The notes under the pieces were generated by a model. The model had not been told where the DNA came from, did no database searches, and saw nothing but the letters and a program-made list of their open reading frames with translations. A DNA stretch of 64,000 nucleotides, taken from positions 62,001 to 126,000 of the forward strand of contig NZ_ABLD01000012.1 of the NCBI RefSeq assembly GCF_000172415.1. The letters run 5' to 3'. A program made the position numbers and the translations under genes. This DNA is from Paraburkholderia graminis C4D1M (GTDB lineage Bacteria; Pseudomonadota; Gammaproteobacteria; Burkholderiales; Burkholderiaceae). Below, piece by piece: positions 51,948 through 62,162 of this stretch (position 1 is its first letter; the number at the start of each line of letters is the position of its first letter).

Positions 51948-53102
51948 TCATATCTCGCACAAACGGCGCGCGCCTTCGATCAGCGTCGCGTCGTCTTTCG
52001 AAAAACTCAGGCGAATCAGGCCGGAATCCGTACCGTCGCTGTAGAACGCCGAGAGCGGAATCGTCGCGACGCGCGCATCGCGAATCAGGCGCAACACGAA
52101 GTCGCTGTCCGTTTCATCGGAGAAGCCGCGAAAGCGCGCGAGCATGAAAAAGCTGCCTGCACTCGGCAGCAACTCAAAGCGTGATTCGCGAAGCCCGTGT
52201 GCAAGCAGATCGCGTTTTTGCTGATAGAACGCAGACAAGCCGAGATAGCTTTCGCGATTCGCCAATACATCGACGAACGCGTACTGCATCGGTGTATCGG
52301 CGGAAAACACCATGAACTGATGCACCTTGCGGATCTCGTTCATCAACTCGGCGGGCGCGAGGCAATAGCCGACGCGCCAACCCGTCACGTGATACGACTT
52401 GCCGAACGACGACACGATCACGCTACGTTCGGCGAGTTCGCTGTGGCACGCCATGCTTTGATGTTTTGCGCCATCGAACACGACATGCTCGTAGACCTCG
52501 TCGGCGAGAATCACGATGTCGGTGTTGCGCGTGAGCACCTTCAGGCGCGTGATGTCGGCGTCGTCGAACACGGTCGCGGTCGGATTGTGCGGCGTGTTGA
52601 TGATGATCATGCGCGTCTTCGGCGTGATCGCGGCGGCGACCTCGTCCCAGTTCACGCGAAAATCGGCGAGCGACAATTTGATCGGCACGGGTGTCGCGCC
52701 TTGCAGCCGGACGATCGGTCCATAGCTGTCGAACGAAGGCTCGAAGTAGATCACTTCATCGCCCGGATGCACCAATGCGCTGATCGTCGAATAAAGGCCC
52801 TCGCTGGCGCTCGCGATCACCGTTACTTCGCTCGCGGGGTCATAGCGCACGCCGTACAGCGTCTCTACTTTATCGGCGAGCGCTTCGCGCAAGGCCGCGA
52901 TGCCGGACATGGGCGCGTACTGGTTGTGGCCCGCGCGCATGGCGTTCGCCACGCCGTCGATCAGCTTCGCGTCCGGCGCGAAATTCGGCGCGCCTTGCGA
53001 CAGATTCAGCGCATCGTGTTGCGCGGCCAGTTGGCCGATCACGGTAAAAATCGTGGTGCCGACATCAGGCAATTTCGAGCGGGCTTGCATGGCGCTCTGC
53101 AT
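51948..53102 (-). CDS. PLP-dependent aminotransferase (YbdL/KAT type)
   Basis: This 384-residue fold-type I aminotransferase carries NLSQGAPNF near the N-terminus, the NTPHNPTATVF motif, the Asp/Tyr of LADEVYEHVVF and the Schiff-base Lys in SSFGKSYHVTGWRVGY. It is closest in feel to methionine aminotransferase YbdL and kynurenine aminotransferases. ATG 53102 has GGAG seven bases before it. It lies upstream of the binding-protein gene on the same strand with a gap of 130 bases. Confidence 0.9.
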   Translation of the reverse strand: MQSAMQARSKLPDVGTTIFTVIGQLAAQHDALNLSQGAPNFAPDAKLIDGVANAMRAGHNQYAPMSGIAALREALADKVETLYGVRYDPASEVTVIASASEGLYSTISALVHPGDEVIYFEPSFDSYGPIVRLQGATPVPIKLSLADFRVNWDEVAAAITPKTRMIIINTPHNPTATVFDDADITRLKVLTRNTDIVILADEVYEHVVFDGAKHQSMACHSELAERSVIVSSFGKSYHVTGWRVGYCLAPAELMNEIRKVHQFMVFSADTPMQYAFVDVLANRESYLGLSAFYQQKRDLLAHGLRESRFELLPSAGSFFMLARFRGFSDETDSDFVLRLIRDARVATIPLSAFYSDGTDSGLIRLSFSKDDATLIEGARRLCEI

Positions 53103-53345
53103 ATGGCTTCTCCCTATCTTCATCCGGCGGCGGACTGACGGCGGCGAAGTATGCAGCCGTCCATTGCGCTCGAGCGCCGGTTGAATGATTAGGCATCAGC
53201 CAAAGAACCATCACAATCGAAACTTTGTCATGCAGCGCATGCGTTTATTTCATGGCTTAAACGCACGCGCGATCGTGACGGCGACGCGGCGGGGAAAACG
53301 GCACGCGCCGCTTTTCGCACGCGCGCCGCCGCCCAGGCCACGAGA

Positions 53346-54749
53346 TCAGGCGTCTTCCATCAGCCGGACCTTGACCTTCTTGCCCTTCACCTTGCCCGCA
53401 CTGAGCTTGCGCACCGCTTCGCGCGCAATGCTGCGCTCGACGGCCACATAGGTCGACATCTCCGTCACGTTGATCTTGCCGATCTGCGAGCCGGCGAAAC
53501 CGGCGTCGCCGGTGAGCGCGCCGAGCACGTCGCCGGGACGGATTTTTTCCTTGCGGCCGCCGAGAATCTGCAGCGTTTCCATGGGCGGCAACAGCGGCTC
53601 ATTGCTCTTTGGCGTGAGCTCGGACAGCTTGTGCCATTCGACGTCGCGCTTGTGCGCCTGCTCCAGACCGCCGACGCGCCCCATTTCATTCATGCTCGCG
53701 AGGCTCAATGCCCAGCCTTCCTGATCGGCGCGACCCGTGCGGCCGATACGGTGCACATGCACTTCGGGATCGGGCGTCACGTCGACGTTGATTACCGCCT
53801 CGAGTTGCGCGATGTCGAGGCCGCGGGCGGCGACGTCGGTGGCGACCAGCACCGAGCAACTGCGATTCGCGAACTGGATCAGCACCTGATCGCGCTCGCG
53901 CTGATCGAGCTCGCCGTGCAGCGCAAGCGCATGAAAACCCTGCGCGCGCAGCACGTCGAGCAAATCGCGGCATTGCTGCTTGGTGTTGCAAAACGCGAGC
54001 GTGCTGACCGGACGATAGTGGTTGAGCAACAGACCGACGGCATGCAGACGCTCGTCTTCGGTCACTTCATAGAAGCGTTGGCGGATCTTCGTATTGTCGT
54101 GCCGCTCGGCCAGCTTCACTTCCTTCGGATTCCGGAGGAATTGCTGACTCAACTTGACGATACCCTCGGGATACGTCGCCGAGAAAAGCAGCGTTTGCCG
54201 TTCCTTCGGGCATTGCCTGACCACCGTCGCGATGTCGTCGAAGAAACCCATGTCGAGCATGCGGTCGGCTTCATCGAGCACGAGTGTATTGAGCGATTGC
54301 AGCGGCAGACTGCCGCGCTCGAGGTGATCCATGATGCGGCCCGGCGTGCCGACCACGATATGCGCGCCGTGTTCGAGACTCGCGGTTTGCGGACGCATCG
54401 GCGTGCCGCCGCACAAGGTCAGCACCTTGATGTTTTCTTCGGCGCGCGCGAGCCGGCGGATTTCCTGCGTGACCTGATCGGCGAGTTCGCGCGTGGGACA
54501 CAGCACCATCGCCTGCACGGCGAAGTTGCGTGTGTCGAGACGCGCGAGCAGCGCGAGAGAAAACGCCGCGGTCTTGCCGCTGCCGGTTTTTGCCTGCGCG
54601 ATGAGATCGTGGCCGGCGAGTGCGATAGGCAAACTCGCGGCCTGAATCGGCGTCATCTCGACATAGCCGAGTTGCGTGAGATTCGCGAGCGTGGCGGCCG
54701 GCAGCGGCAGTTGGCTGAACGGCGCGCCGGCCGTAGTGGGACTGTTCAT
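53346..54749 (-). CDS. dbpA: ATP-dependent RNA helicase DbpA
   Basis: This 467-residue DEAD-box helicase has the Q motif MTPIQAASLP, motif I AKTGSGKT, motif II VLDEADRMLD, motif III FSATYP and motif VI HRIGRTGRA. The C-terminal RNA-binding domain (about residues 395-467, ending VKGKKVKVRLMEDA) targets 23S rRNA hairpin 92. It functions in 50S ribosome assembly. It is downstream of the small zinc-ribbon gene with a gap of 35 bases. Confidence 0.95.
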   Translation of the reverse strand: MNSPTTAGAPFSQLPLPAATLANLTQLGYVEMTPIQAASLPIALAGHDLIAQAKTGSGKTAAFSLALLARLDTRNFAVQAMVLCPTRELADQVTQEIRRLARAEENIKVLTLCGGTPMRPQTASLEHGAHIVVGTPGRIMDHLERGSLPLQSLNTLVLDEADRMLDMGFFDDIATVVRQCPKERQTLLFSATYPEGIVKLSQQFLRNPKEVKLAERHDNTKIRQRFYEVTEDERLHAVGLLLNHYRPVSTLAFCNTKQQCRDLLDVLRAQGFHALALHGELDQRERDQVLIQFANRSCSVLVATDVAARGLDIAQLEAVINVDVTPDPEVHVHRIGRTGRADQEGWALSLASMNEMGRVGGLEQAHKRDVEWHKLSELTPKSNEPLLPPMETLQILGGRKEKIRPGDVLGALTGDAGFAGSQIGKINVTEMSTYVAVERSIAREAVRKLSAGKVKGKKVKVRLMEDA

Positions 54750-54784
54750 AAATGGTTGGCTCGTGATCGGCTAAAGGCTAGGGA

Positions 54785-54985
54785 CTATTCGGCGATGGGT
54801 CCGGGCGACGGACGGCCGTCCATCTGCTCGTACAGCACCGCGCCGTCGTCGCCTTCGAAACGCTCGACGTAATTGCGCGCGCCACACAGCGGGCAGCGGA
54901 ACAGAAGCCCTTGCCCTTCGTTTTTGATGATGACGTCCGACTGCTCCCACTGCGCGCCGCAGGACTGGTTTCTACATGTAAACAC
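54785..54985 (-). CDS. Small zinc-ribbon protein
   Basis: This is a 66-residue protein. Four cysteines (about residues 4, 9, 32 and 35) in CRNQSC and CPLCGARN form a zinc-ribbon-like pair. An acidic C-terminus follows. A GTG at 54985 has GGAG seven bases upstream; the longer open frame in the track starts in Arg-rich shadow sequence. I do not recognise its function. It sits between cadR and dbpA on the same strand with gaps of 44 and 35 bases, so it may be transcribed with either. Confidence 0.75.
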   Translation of the reverse strand: MFTCRNQSCGAQWEQSDVIIKNEGQGLLFRCPLCGARNYVERFEGDDGAVLYEQMDGRPSPGPIAE

Positions 54986-55029
54986 GTTGCTTCTCCAACT
55001 GGATTCGATTGTTGATTCGACTGGCCGCA

Positions 55030-55461
55030 TCAACCGAGATGCGTGTGCCGTGTGCACGGCGCGCTGACGTCCATTTCGCTGAGACCTTGCACGATGCCGC
55101 AGTCTTCGACCGCCTGTTCGCCGTGGCATTGCTCGCGCAGCACGTGCAATTGCGCCTTGAGCTGTTGCAGTTCGTCGATACGCGTATCGACGTGCGCAAT
55201 ATGCTCGTCGATGAGGTTATTGATGCCGCCGCAGCCGTTGGCCGGCGCGTCGGTCAGACGCAGCAGCGCGCGAATTTCGTCGTGCGTCATGTCGAGCGCG
55301 CGGCAATTGCGGATGAAGCGCAGCCGCTCGACGTGCTTCGCCGTATAGCTGCGGTAATTGGCCTCAGTGCGCTCCGCTTCGGGCAGCAGCCCTTCTTTCT
55401 CGTAGAAGCGGATGGTTTCGGTCGTGCAATGGGCGATTTTCGCCAATTCGCCGATTTTCAT
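55030..55461 (-). CDS. cadR: Cd(II)/Pb(II)-responsive MerR-family regulator CadR
   Basis: This 143-residue MerR protein has a winged helix (MKIGELAKIAHCTTETIRFYEKEGLL), a dimerisation helix and a C-terminal metal site. Cys77 in NGCGG, Cys112 in REQC and a further Cys at 121 fit the CadR/PbrR type, and a short C-terminal tail holds Cys and His. It represses and activates the divergent metal ATPase gene by twisting the 19-bp-spaced promoter. Confidence 0.94.
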   Translation of the reverse strand: MKIGELAKIAHCTTETIRFYEKEGLLPEAERTEANYRSYTAKHVERLRFIRNCRALDMTHDEIRALLRLTDAPANGCGGINNLIDEHIAHVDTRIDELQQLKAQLHVLREQCHGEQAVEDCGIVQGLSEMDVSAPCTRHTHLG

Positions 55462-55480
55462 GGGCCCTCCGATACCGGCC

Positions 55481-55511
55481 TTGACCTTGTAGTGGCTTCA
55501 AGGTGTTTACT
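55481..55511 (+). promoter_or_regulatory. CadR-controlled promoter of the metal ATPase
   Basis: The -35 TTGACC (55481-55486) and -10 TTTACT (55506-55511) are 19 bp apart, the long spacing typical of MerR-family promoters. Between them lies the dyad ACCTTG (55484-55489) and CAAGGT (55499-55504). The whole operator lies between divergent cadR and the ATPase. Confidence 0.82.
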
Positions 55512-55539
55512 AGACCACAAATCGAACGAGGAAGCCACC

Positions 55540-57882
55540 ATGCAGCACGCGCACGACGCGAAAGACGACCGTCTGGAACAAGCGGAAGCAAGCTCCTGTG
55601 AGCAAGGGCATGAACATGAGCATGGGCATCGGCACGAAAAGCGCGCACATGACCATGCGGGCGGAGGCTGCTGTTCTGCTGCCGCCGATGCTTCCTTGCC
55701 ATTGCCAGCCGCAGATTTGCCGCAATCCGAACGAGTGCAAGGCGGCGATGTGCGCACGGCGATCCGCATCATGCAAATGGATTGTCCGACCGAAGAAGCG
55801 TTGATCCGCAAAAAATTCAGCCGCATGGCGGACGTGCACAGCATGGAGTTCAACCTGATGCAGCGCGTGCTGACCGTTGTGCATGCACCGAATGCGCTCG
55901 ACCCCATTCTCGACGCGCTGCGTTCGCTGGACTTCACGCCGGAACTCGCGGATACCGACTCGCCGAATGCATCGGCAACGACGCGGAACGCTGCGCAAGA
56001 TCAGCGAAAGCGCGTGTCATGGTGGCCGCTCGCCTTCGCAGGCGTCGCCGCGGTCGCTTCAGAGGCCGCTGGCTGGCTCGGCGCGCCGGCCTGGATGGCA
56101 GCGAGTCTCGCGATCCTCGCGATCGTCTCCTGCGGGCTCACGACCTATCGCAAGGGCTGGCTCGCGATTCGCCACGGCAACCTCAACATCAACGCGTTGA
56201 TGAGCATTGCCGTGACGGGCGCGCTGATCCTCGGGCAATGGCCGGAAGCGGCGATGGTGATGGTGCTTTTCACCGTCGCCGAACTGATCGAGGCGAAGTC
56301 GCTCGACCGCGCCCGCAATGCGATTCAGGGACTGATGCAACTGACGCCCGAGCAGGCGAGCGTGCAGCAGCGCGACGGCGACTGGCGGCTCACCGATCTC
56401 AAGGCAATCGCGCCGGGCGCGCTGGTCCGCGTGAAGCCGGGTGAGCGGATCGCGCTCGATGGGGAAATCATCGCGGGACGCTCGAGCGTCGATCAGGCGC
56501 CGATCACAGGAGAAAGCCTGCCCGTCGACAAAACCGTGGGCGACGCGGTGTTCGCGGGCACCATCAACCAGGCCGGTTCGTTCGACTATCGCGTGACGGC
56601 CGCGGCGAGCAACACGACGCTCGCGCGCATCATCCATGCAGTCGAAGAGGCGCAAGGCACCAAAGCGCCCACGCAACGTTTCGTCGATCAGTTCGCGCGC
56701 GTCTATACGCCGCTCGTGTTCGCCGTCGCGTTGGCGGTGGCGCTCGTGCCGCCGCTCTTTTTCGGCGGCATGTGGCACGCGTGGGTGTATAAGGCGCTGG
56801 TGATGCTCGTGATTGCGTGCCCGTGCGCGCTCGTGATTTCGACGCCGGTGACGATCGTCAGCGGGCTCGCGGCGGCTGCGCGTAAAGGGATACTCATCAA
56901 GGGCGGCGTGTACCTTGAACAGGGTCGCAAGCTGAGCCGTCTCGCGCTCGATAAAACCGGCACGATCACGCACGGCAAACCTGTGCAGACCGATTTCGCG
57001 ATGCTCGCCGGAATGCTCGCGGATGCGGATGCGGACGCAGCGCGTTGCCGTACGCTCGCCGCGAGTCTTGCGGCGCGCTCCGATCATCCTGTTTCGATGG
57101 CGATTGCAAGCGCGGCGCAAAAAGACGGCGTGACGAGTCTCCTCGTCGATTCCTTCGAAGCGCTCGCCGGACGCGGCGTGCGCGGCGAGATTAACGGCGC
57201 GACGTACTGGCTCGGCAATCATCGGCTCGCGGAAGAACTCGGGCGTTGTTCACCGTCCCTCGAAGCGCGGCTCGACGCGCTCGAGCGTCAAGGCAAGACC
57301 GTCGTGCTGCTGAGCGACGCGCAACGCGTGATTGCGCTATTCGCCGTCGCCGATACCGTGAAAGAGACGAGCCGCATGGCTATCGGCGAGTTGCATCGCG
57401 CGGGCGTGCGCACCGCAATGCTCACCGGCGACAACCCGCACACGGCGGCGGCCATCGCGGAACAGGTTGGCATCGACGAAGCGCGCGGTAATCTTTTGCC
57501 GCAAGACAAACTCGACGCGGTCGCGCAGTGGTCGGCCGAGGGCGCGACAGTCGGCATGGTCGGCGACGGCATCAACGACGCGCCCGCGCTGGCCCGTGCC
57601 GACATCGGCTTTGCGATGGGCGCGATGGGCACGGGCACCGCAATCGAAACCGCCGACGTCGCGTTGATGGACGACGACCTGCGCAAGATCCCGCTGTTCA
57701 TCCGCCTGTCGAAAGCGACGCATTCGGTGCTGGTGCAAAACATTACGCTCGCGCTCGGCATCAAGGGCGTCTTTCTGGTGTTGACCGTGATGGGTCTCGG
57801 CACCATGTGGATGGCCGTGTTCGCCGATGTCGGCGCGAGCTTGCTGGTGGTCGCGAACGGTTTGCGGCTGCTGCGTAAATAG
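55540..57882 (+). CDS. cadA: P1B-type heavy-metal ATPase (CadA/ZntA)
   Basis: This 780-residue metal exporter has a His-rich N-terminus (HEHEHGHRHEKRAHDH) and an HMA domain whose motif is MDCPTEE (Cys82). Eight predicted TM helices follow, including the CPC metal-transport motif (Cys427-Pro-Cys429). Phosphorylation Asp471 is in DKTGT, and TGD and GDGIND complete the P/A/N domains. It exports Cd, Zn and Pb. ATG 55540 follows GGAAGCCACC; the longer frame overlaps cadR and is rejected. Confidence 0.94.
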   Translation: MQHAHDAKDDRLEQAEASSCEQGHEHEHGHRHEKRAHDHAGGGCCSAAADASLPLPAADLPQSERVQGGDVRTAIRIMQMDCPTEEALIRKKFSRMADVHSMEFNLMQRVLTVVHAPNALDPILDALRSLDFTPELADTDSPNASATTRNAAQDQRKRVSWWPLAFAGVAAVASEAAGWLGAPAWMAASLAILAIVSCGLTTYRKGWLAIRHGNLNINALMSIAVTGALILGQWPEAAMVMVLFTVAELIEAKSLDRARNAIQGLMQLTPEQASVQQRDGDWRLTDLKAIAPGALVRVKPGERIALDGEIIAGRSSVDQAPITGESLPVDKTVGDAVFAGTINQAGSFDYRVTAAASNTTLARIIHAVEEAQGTKAPTQRFVDQFARVYTPLVFAVALAVALVPPLFFGGMWHAWVYKALVMLVIACPCALVISTPVTIVSGLAAAARKGILIKGGVYLEQGRKLSRLALDKTGTITHGKPVQTDFAMLAGMLADADADAARCRTLAASLAARSDHPVSMAIASAAQKDGVTSLLVDSFEALAGRGVRGEINGATYWLGNHRLAEELGRCSPSLEARLDALERQGKTVVLLSDAQRVIALFAVADTVKETSRMAIGELHRAGVRTAMLTGDNPHTAAAIAEQVGIDEARGNLLPQDKLDAVAQWSAEGATVGMVGDGINDAPALARADIGFAMGAMGTGTAIETADVALMDDDLRKIPLFIRLSKATHSVLVQNITLALGIKGVFLVLTVMGLGTMWMAVFADVGASLLVVANGLRLLRK

Positions 57883-57930
57883 TTAGCCATCCAATGCAAT
57901 GTGCCGCACCGCGCTGCACATCCAAAGCCG

Positions 57931-59004
57931 CTAGTGCGCGAACGAGCGGGTATTCGTTGCCGAATGCGTGCCGATTGCGGCCTTCAACGTATCCGAAGGC
58001 CGCATGCCGAAGAGCTTGCGATAATCGGTTGCGAACTGGCTCATGTGCCAGAAACCCCAGGCCGCCGCCACATCTTGCACCGAGCGCGAATCGCGCGATG
58101 CGTTGCAGAGATCGCGCCGCGCGCCGTTCAATCGGATTGCCCGCACATAAGTAGCGGGCGCCATGCCGAGCACGTCCTGAAAGCAGTATTGCAATGTGCG
58201 TCGGCTCACATGCAGACGCTCGCACAACTCCGGCACGCTGACCGCGCGATCGCGATTCGCGAGCACATAATCGCGCGCCTCCGATACGATCGACTGACGA
58301 CGTGCACGCACCGGCATTGCAATCGGTTCGGAGCACGCGGGCAACGCGCCCACGTCGAACAGGGAAGCAAGCACGGCGGCCTGCAAGTTCTCGCGCGCAG
58401 ACGACGACAACGGCGCGGCACTTGCGGCGCTCTGCTGAAGTAGCTCGCGCAACGAAGCACATAAACGCTCTTTGCGCGCCATGCCGATCTTCACGACCTC
58501 AGTGTCTGCCCACTGCTCGGCCAGCCCGACGCGCTCCACTTGCGCTGCATAGCGGCGCAACACTTCGCCCTTCACGACTACACCGAAAATCTCATAGTCC
58601 GCCGACGTCAGCAATTCGAATTCGATGCCACCCGGACGAAACGCGAGGGCATCGCCGGTAATGATCTGCGCGTCGATGCGGCCCGATCCGGCGCGGCATG
58701 TCGGAATGCCGAACCAGTACGCGTCTTTCTGCACTTCGCAGGTCTGCCGCAACGTGTGGCTCGTCGTTTCGACGAACACCTGCATATGGTCGAGGCACAA
58801 CTCCGTGAGACCGCCGACAAAGCTGCCCGCGGTCAATTGGTCGTAGGTCTGATGCCAGCCGTGAAGATTGCGCGCCTGCTCGTCGGCGTCGTGAGCGATG
58901 CGGGTCTGTACGCGAAAGCTCGGCTGCGGCGCACGCGTCGAAGCCGCACAGATGGCCGAGGTGGTCGGGGTTGTCGCGCTGTCGCTGAGGGTTTCGATCG
59001 TCAT
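57931..59004 (-). CDS. EutR-like AraC-family regulator
   Basis: This 357-residue regulator has an N-terminal sensing region and a C-terminal AraC helix-turn-helix (SVPELCERLHVSRRTLQYCFQDVLGMAPATYVRAIRLN, with a second helix in VQDVAAAWGFWHMSQFATDYRKLFG). That pattern matches EutR, the ethanolamine plus cobalamin responsive activator. The start at 59004 avoids a 75-residue unrelated extension. It is divergent from the aldehyde dehydrogenase and adjacent to eutBC, which supports the role. Confidence 0.85.
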   Translation of the reverse strand: MTIETLSDSATTPTTSAICAASTRAPQPSFRVQTRIAHDADEQARNLHGWHQTYDQLTAGSFVGGLTELCLDHMQVFVETTSHTLRQTCEVQKDAYWFGIPTCRAGSGRIDAQIITGDALAFRPGGIEFELLTSADYEIFGVVVKGEVLRRYAAQVERVGLAEQWADTEVVKIGMARKERLCASLRELLQQSAASAAPLSSSARENLQAAVLASLFDVGALPACSEPIAMPVRARRQSIVSEARDYVLANRDRAVSVPELCERLHVSRRTLQYCFQDVLGMAPATYVRAIRLNGARRDLCNASRDSRSVQDVAAAWGFWHMSQFATDYRKLFGMRPSDTLKAAIGTHSATNTRSFAH

Positions 59005-59348
59005 GGCCAATCCGCGCGATGGAGTATCGAAGAGAAAAAACAAGGCAAGTCCCATGCCGATCGCGAACGCCCATTCAACACGCCGATTGCTCCAACCCGT
59101 GCCAAGCTCCTGTTCAATTGATGAACAGCAACAACTGCACTGCTCACAAACGACGCGCGCACGACCGCCGATTCGACCTTGAAACACAGGCTGCGGTGCG
59201 CGCGTGCTTGCCGTGCGTGCACGCCTCACCAGCCAGGTGCATTGGCATGGTTCTGGCTCTATGGGTCACGCGCCCGCTTCAACGGATTGCAAACCGGTCG
59301 CGACATCGCGCCGACTATAGCCCATTCAAACATGTGAGGAGCACACAG
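59005..59348. promoter_or_regulatory. Divergent region with sigma-54-like element
   Basis: The 344 bases hold no gene. TTGGCATGGTTCTGGCT at 59242-59258 has the GG-N10-GC of -24/-12 promoters, with two departures from the strict consensus. It lies about 90 bases before the aldehyde dehydrogenase ATG, so it could be its promoter. The left half is the upstream side of the EutR-like gene. Confidence 0.35.
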
Positions 59349-60869
<1,521 letters not shown>

Positions 60870-60895
60870 GCATTCAACCGTAGCGATTCTATTGA

Positions 60896-60926
60896 AGCGG
60901 GCCGCTTTGCGCGGCTCGCTTTATTT
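60896..60926 (+). terminator. Terminator-like hairpin between ALDH and DUF779
   Basis: AGCGGGCCGC (60896-60905) and GCGGCTCGCT (60911-60920) pair over 10 bp with one G-T wobble and a 5-base loop, followed by TTATTT. The ALDH stop is 27 bases before. Incomplete termination here could keep the DUF779 level below that of the dehydrogenase. Confidence 0.6.
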
Positions 60927-60942
60927 CTGCGAGGACCTATTG

Positions 60943-61338
60943 ATGGCCGACGAAAAAGAAGTGGCTCGCGTGATCGCAACGCCCGCCGCAAAAGAGCTGA
61001 TCAACAAATTGCGCGCGGAACATGGCGATGTACTGTTTCATCAATCCGGCGGATGCTGCGACGGCAGCGCGCCGATGATGTTTCCGCAAAGCGAATTCAT
61101 GGTCGGTTCTTCCGACGTGAAACTCGGCACGCTTGCGGGCGTGCCGTTCTACATGAGCGAATCGCAATTCGAGTACTGGCAGCACACGCAGTTGATTATC
61201 GACGTCGTGCCAGGCAACGGCGGTATGTTCTCTCTCGAGCGGCCGAGCGGTCTGCGCTTTCTCACACGCTCGCGACTCTTCGACGACGATGAGAATGGGT
61301 GGCTCGCAGTGCATCCTGTGCAACGCGCCGATGCGTGA
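60943..61338 (+). CDS. DUF779 protein
   Basis: This 131-residue small protein has a conserved double-cysteine motif HQSGGCCDGSAPMMF, then LGTLAGVPFYMSESQFEYW and a C-terminal LERPSGLRFLTRSRLF. It is a DUF779 member, a family that commonly sits beside acetaldehyde-type dehydrogenases, and its function is unknown. ATG 60943 is preceded by GAGGACCTATTG. Only eight bases separate its stop from that of the convergent eutC. Confidence 0.87.
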   Translation: MADEKEVARVIATPAAKELINKLRAEHGDVLFHQSGGCCDGSAPMMFPQSEFMVGSSDVKLGTLAGVPFYMSESQFEYWQHTQLIIDVVPGNGGMFSLERPSGLRFLTRSRLFDDDENGWLAVHPVQRADA

Positions 61339-61346
61339 AAGTGCTT

Positions 61347-62162
61347 TTACTTTACGTCGGAGTTTGAGTCTGGTTTTGCATTCGCTTCGCCGCCGATTGC
61401 GGGCGCTATCGGCGCAGCGGCGAGCAGCGCGTCGCTGTCGTCTTTCAAACCAACGCCGGTGAGGCCGAGGCGCCGCGCATGCGTCAGCAGATAATGCAGC
61501 TTGTGCGCGGCCAACGGATAGTCGAGTCCTTCGGGACGCACGTTCGAAATGCAATTGCGCTGCGCGTCGCTGCAACCCACTTTCGGCGCGTACGTAAGGT
61601 AAATGCCGAGGCTATCGGGCGAACTAAGTCCAGGCCGCTCGCCGATCAGCATCACGACGATCTTTGCATGCAGCAACTCGCCGATCTCGTCGCCGAGTGC
61701 AACGCGTGCCTGCCGTGCGACGACGACAGGCGCGATCTTCCAGTCCGCGAGTTGCGGAGCGACGGCTTGCAATAGCGGCACCGCTTGCTTCGATGCAGCG
61801 AACGCCGACAAACCGTCGCCGATCACGAACACCACGTCCGGCGCTTCGTCCGCCAATTGCGCGAGCGCGACGCGACTCTCTTCCGACAAGCGCCGGCCGA
61901 GATCGGGGCGGCGCAAGTAGTGCTCGCGATCGGGCGCAGCGCTATGCACGTCCAGCGTCTTGAAGTTCAGCACATGCAACTGCTGATGCAATGCTTCGGT
62001 GTCCAACGGATGATGCACCGCGTCCCGCGCTTGCGCATGCGAGAGATTGAACGCAAGTAAAGGCTCAGTGGGCACGCTGTTGCCCGCGCGACCCAACGCA
62101 ATGCGCGCATTGGTGAACTGACGCAGCGCATTCCACGAGTTCTTTTCGACAAAGTCGCTCAT
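61347..62162 (-). CDS. eutC: Ethanolamine ammonia-lyase small subunit
   Basis: This 271-residue subunit of the adenosylcobalamin-dependent lyase has the cobalamin-binding region VFVIGDGLSAFA and the LIGERPGLSSPDSLGIYLTY and NCISNVRPEGL segments. With EutB it cleaves ethanolamine to acetaldehyde and ammonia. The ATG at 62162 overlaps the eutB stop in ATGA, so both subunits are translationally coupled. The C-terminal 25 residues are Ala/Pro rich and variable. Confidence 0.95.
   Translation of the reverse strand: MSDFVEKNSWNALRQFTNARIALGRAGNSVPTEPLLAFNLSHAQARDAVHHPLDTEALHQQLHVLNFKTLDVHSAAPDREHYLRRPDLGRRLSEESRVALAQLADEAPDVVFVIGDGLSAFAASKQAVPLLQAVAPQLADWKIAPVVVARQARVALGDEIGELLHAKIVVMLIGERPGLSSPDSLGIYLTYAPKVGCSDAQRNCISNVRPEGLDYPLAAHKLHYLLTHARRLGLTGVGLKDDSDALLAAAPIAPAIGGEANAKPDSNSDVK

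Noticed and set aside
55009..55539. 177-residue N-terminal extension of the metal ATPase
   Set aside because: It would overlap cadR and its promoter; ATG 55540 has a good ribosome-binding site and begins the His-rich leader.
59019..59348. 110-residue N-terminal extension of the aldehyde dehydrogenase
   Set aside because: Unlike the family; ATG 59349 has GAGGAG upstream and gives the normal length.
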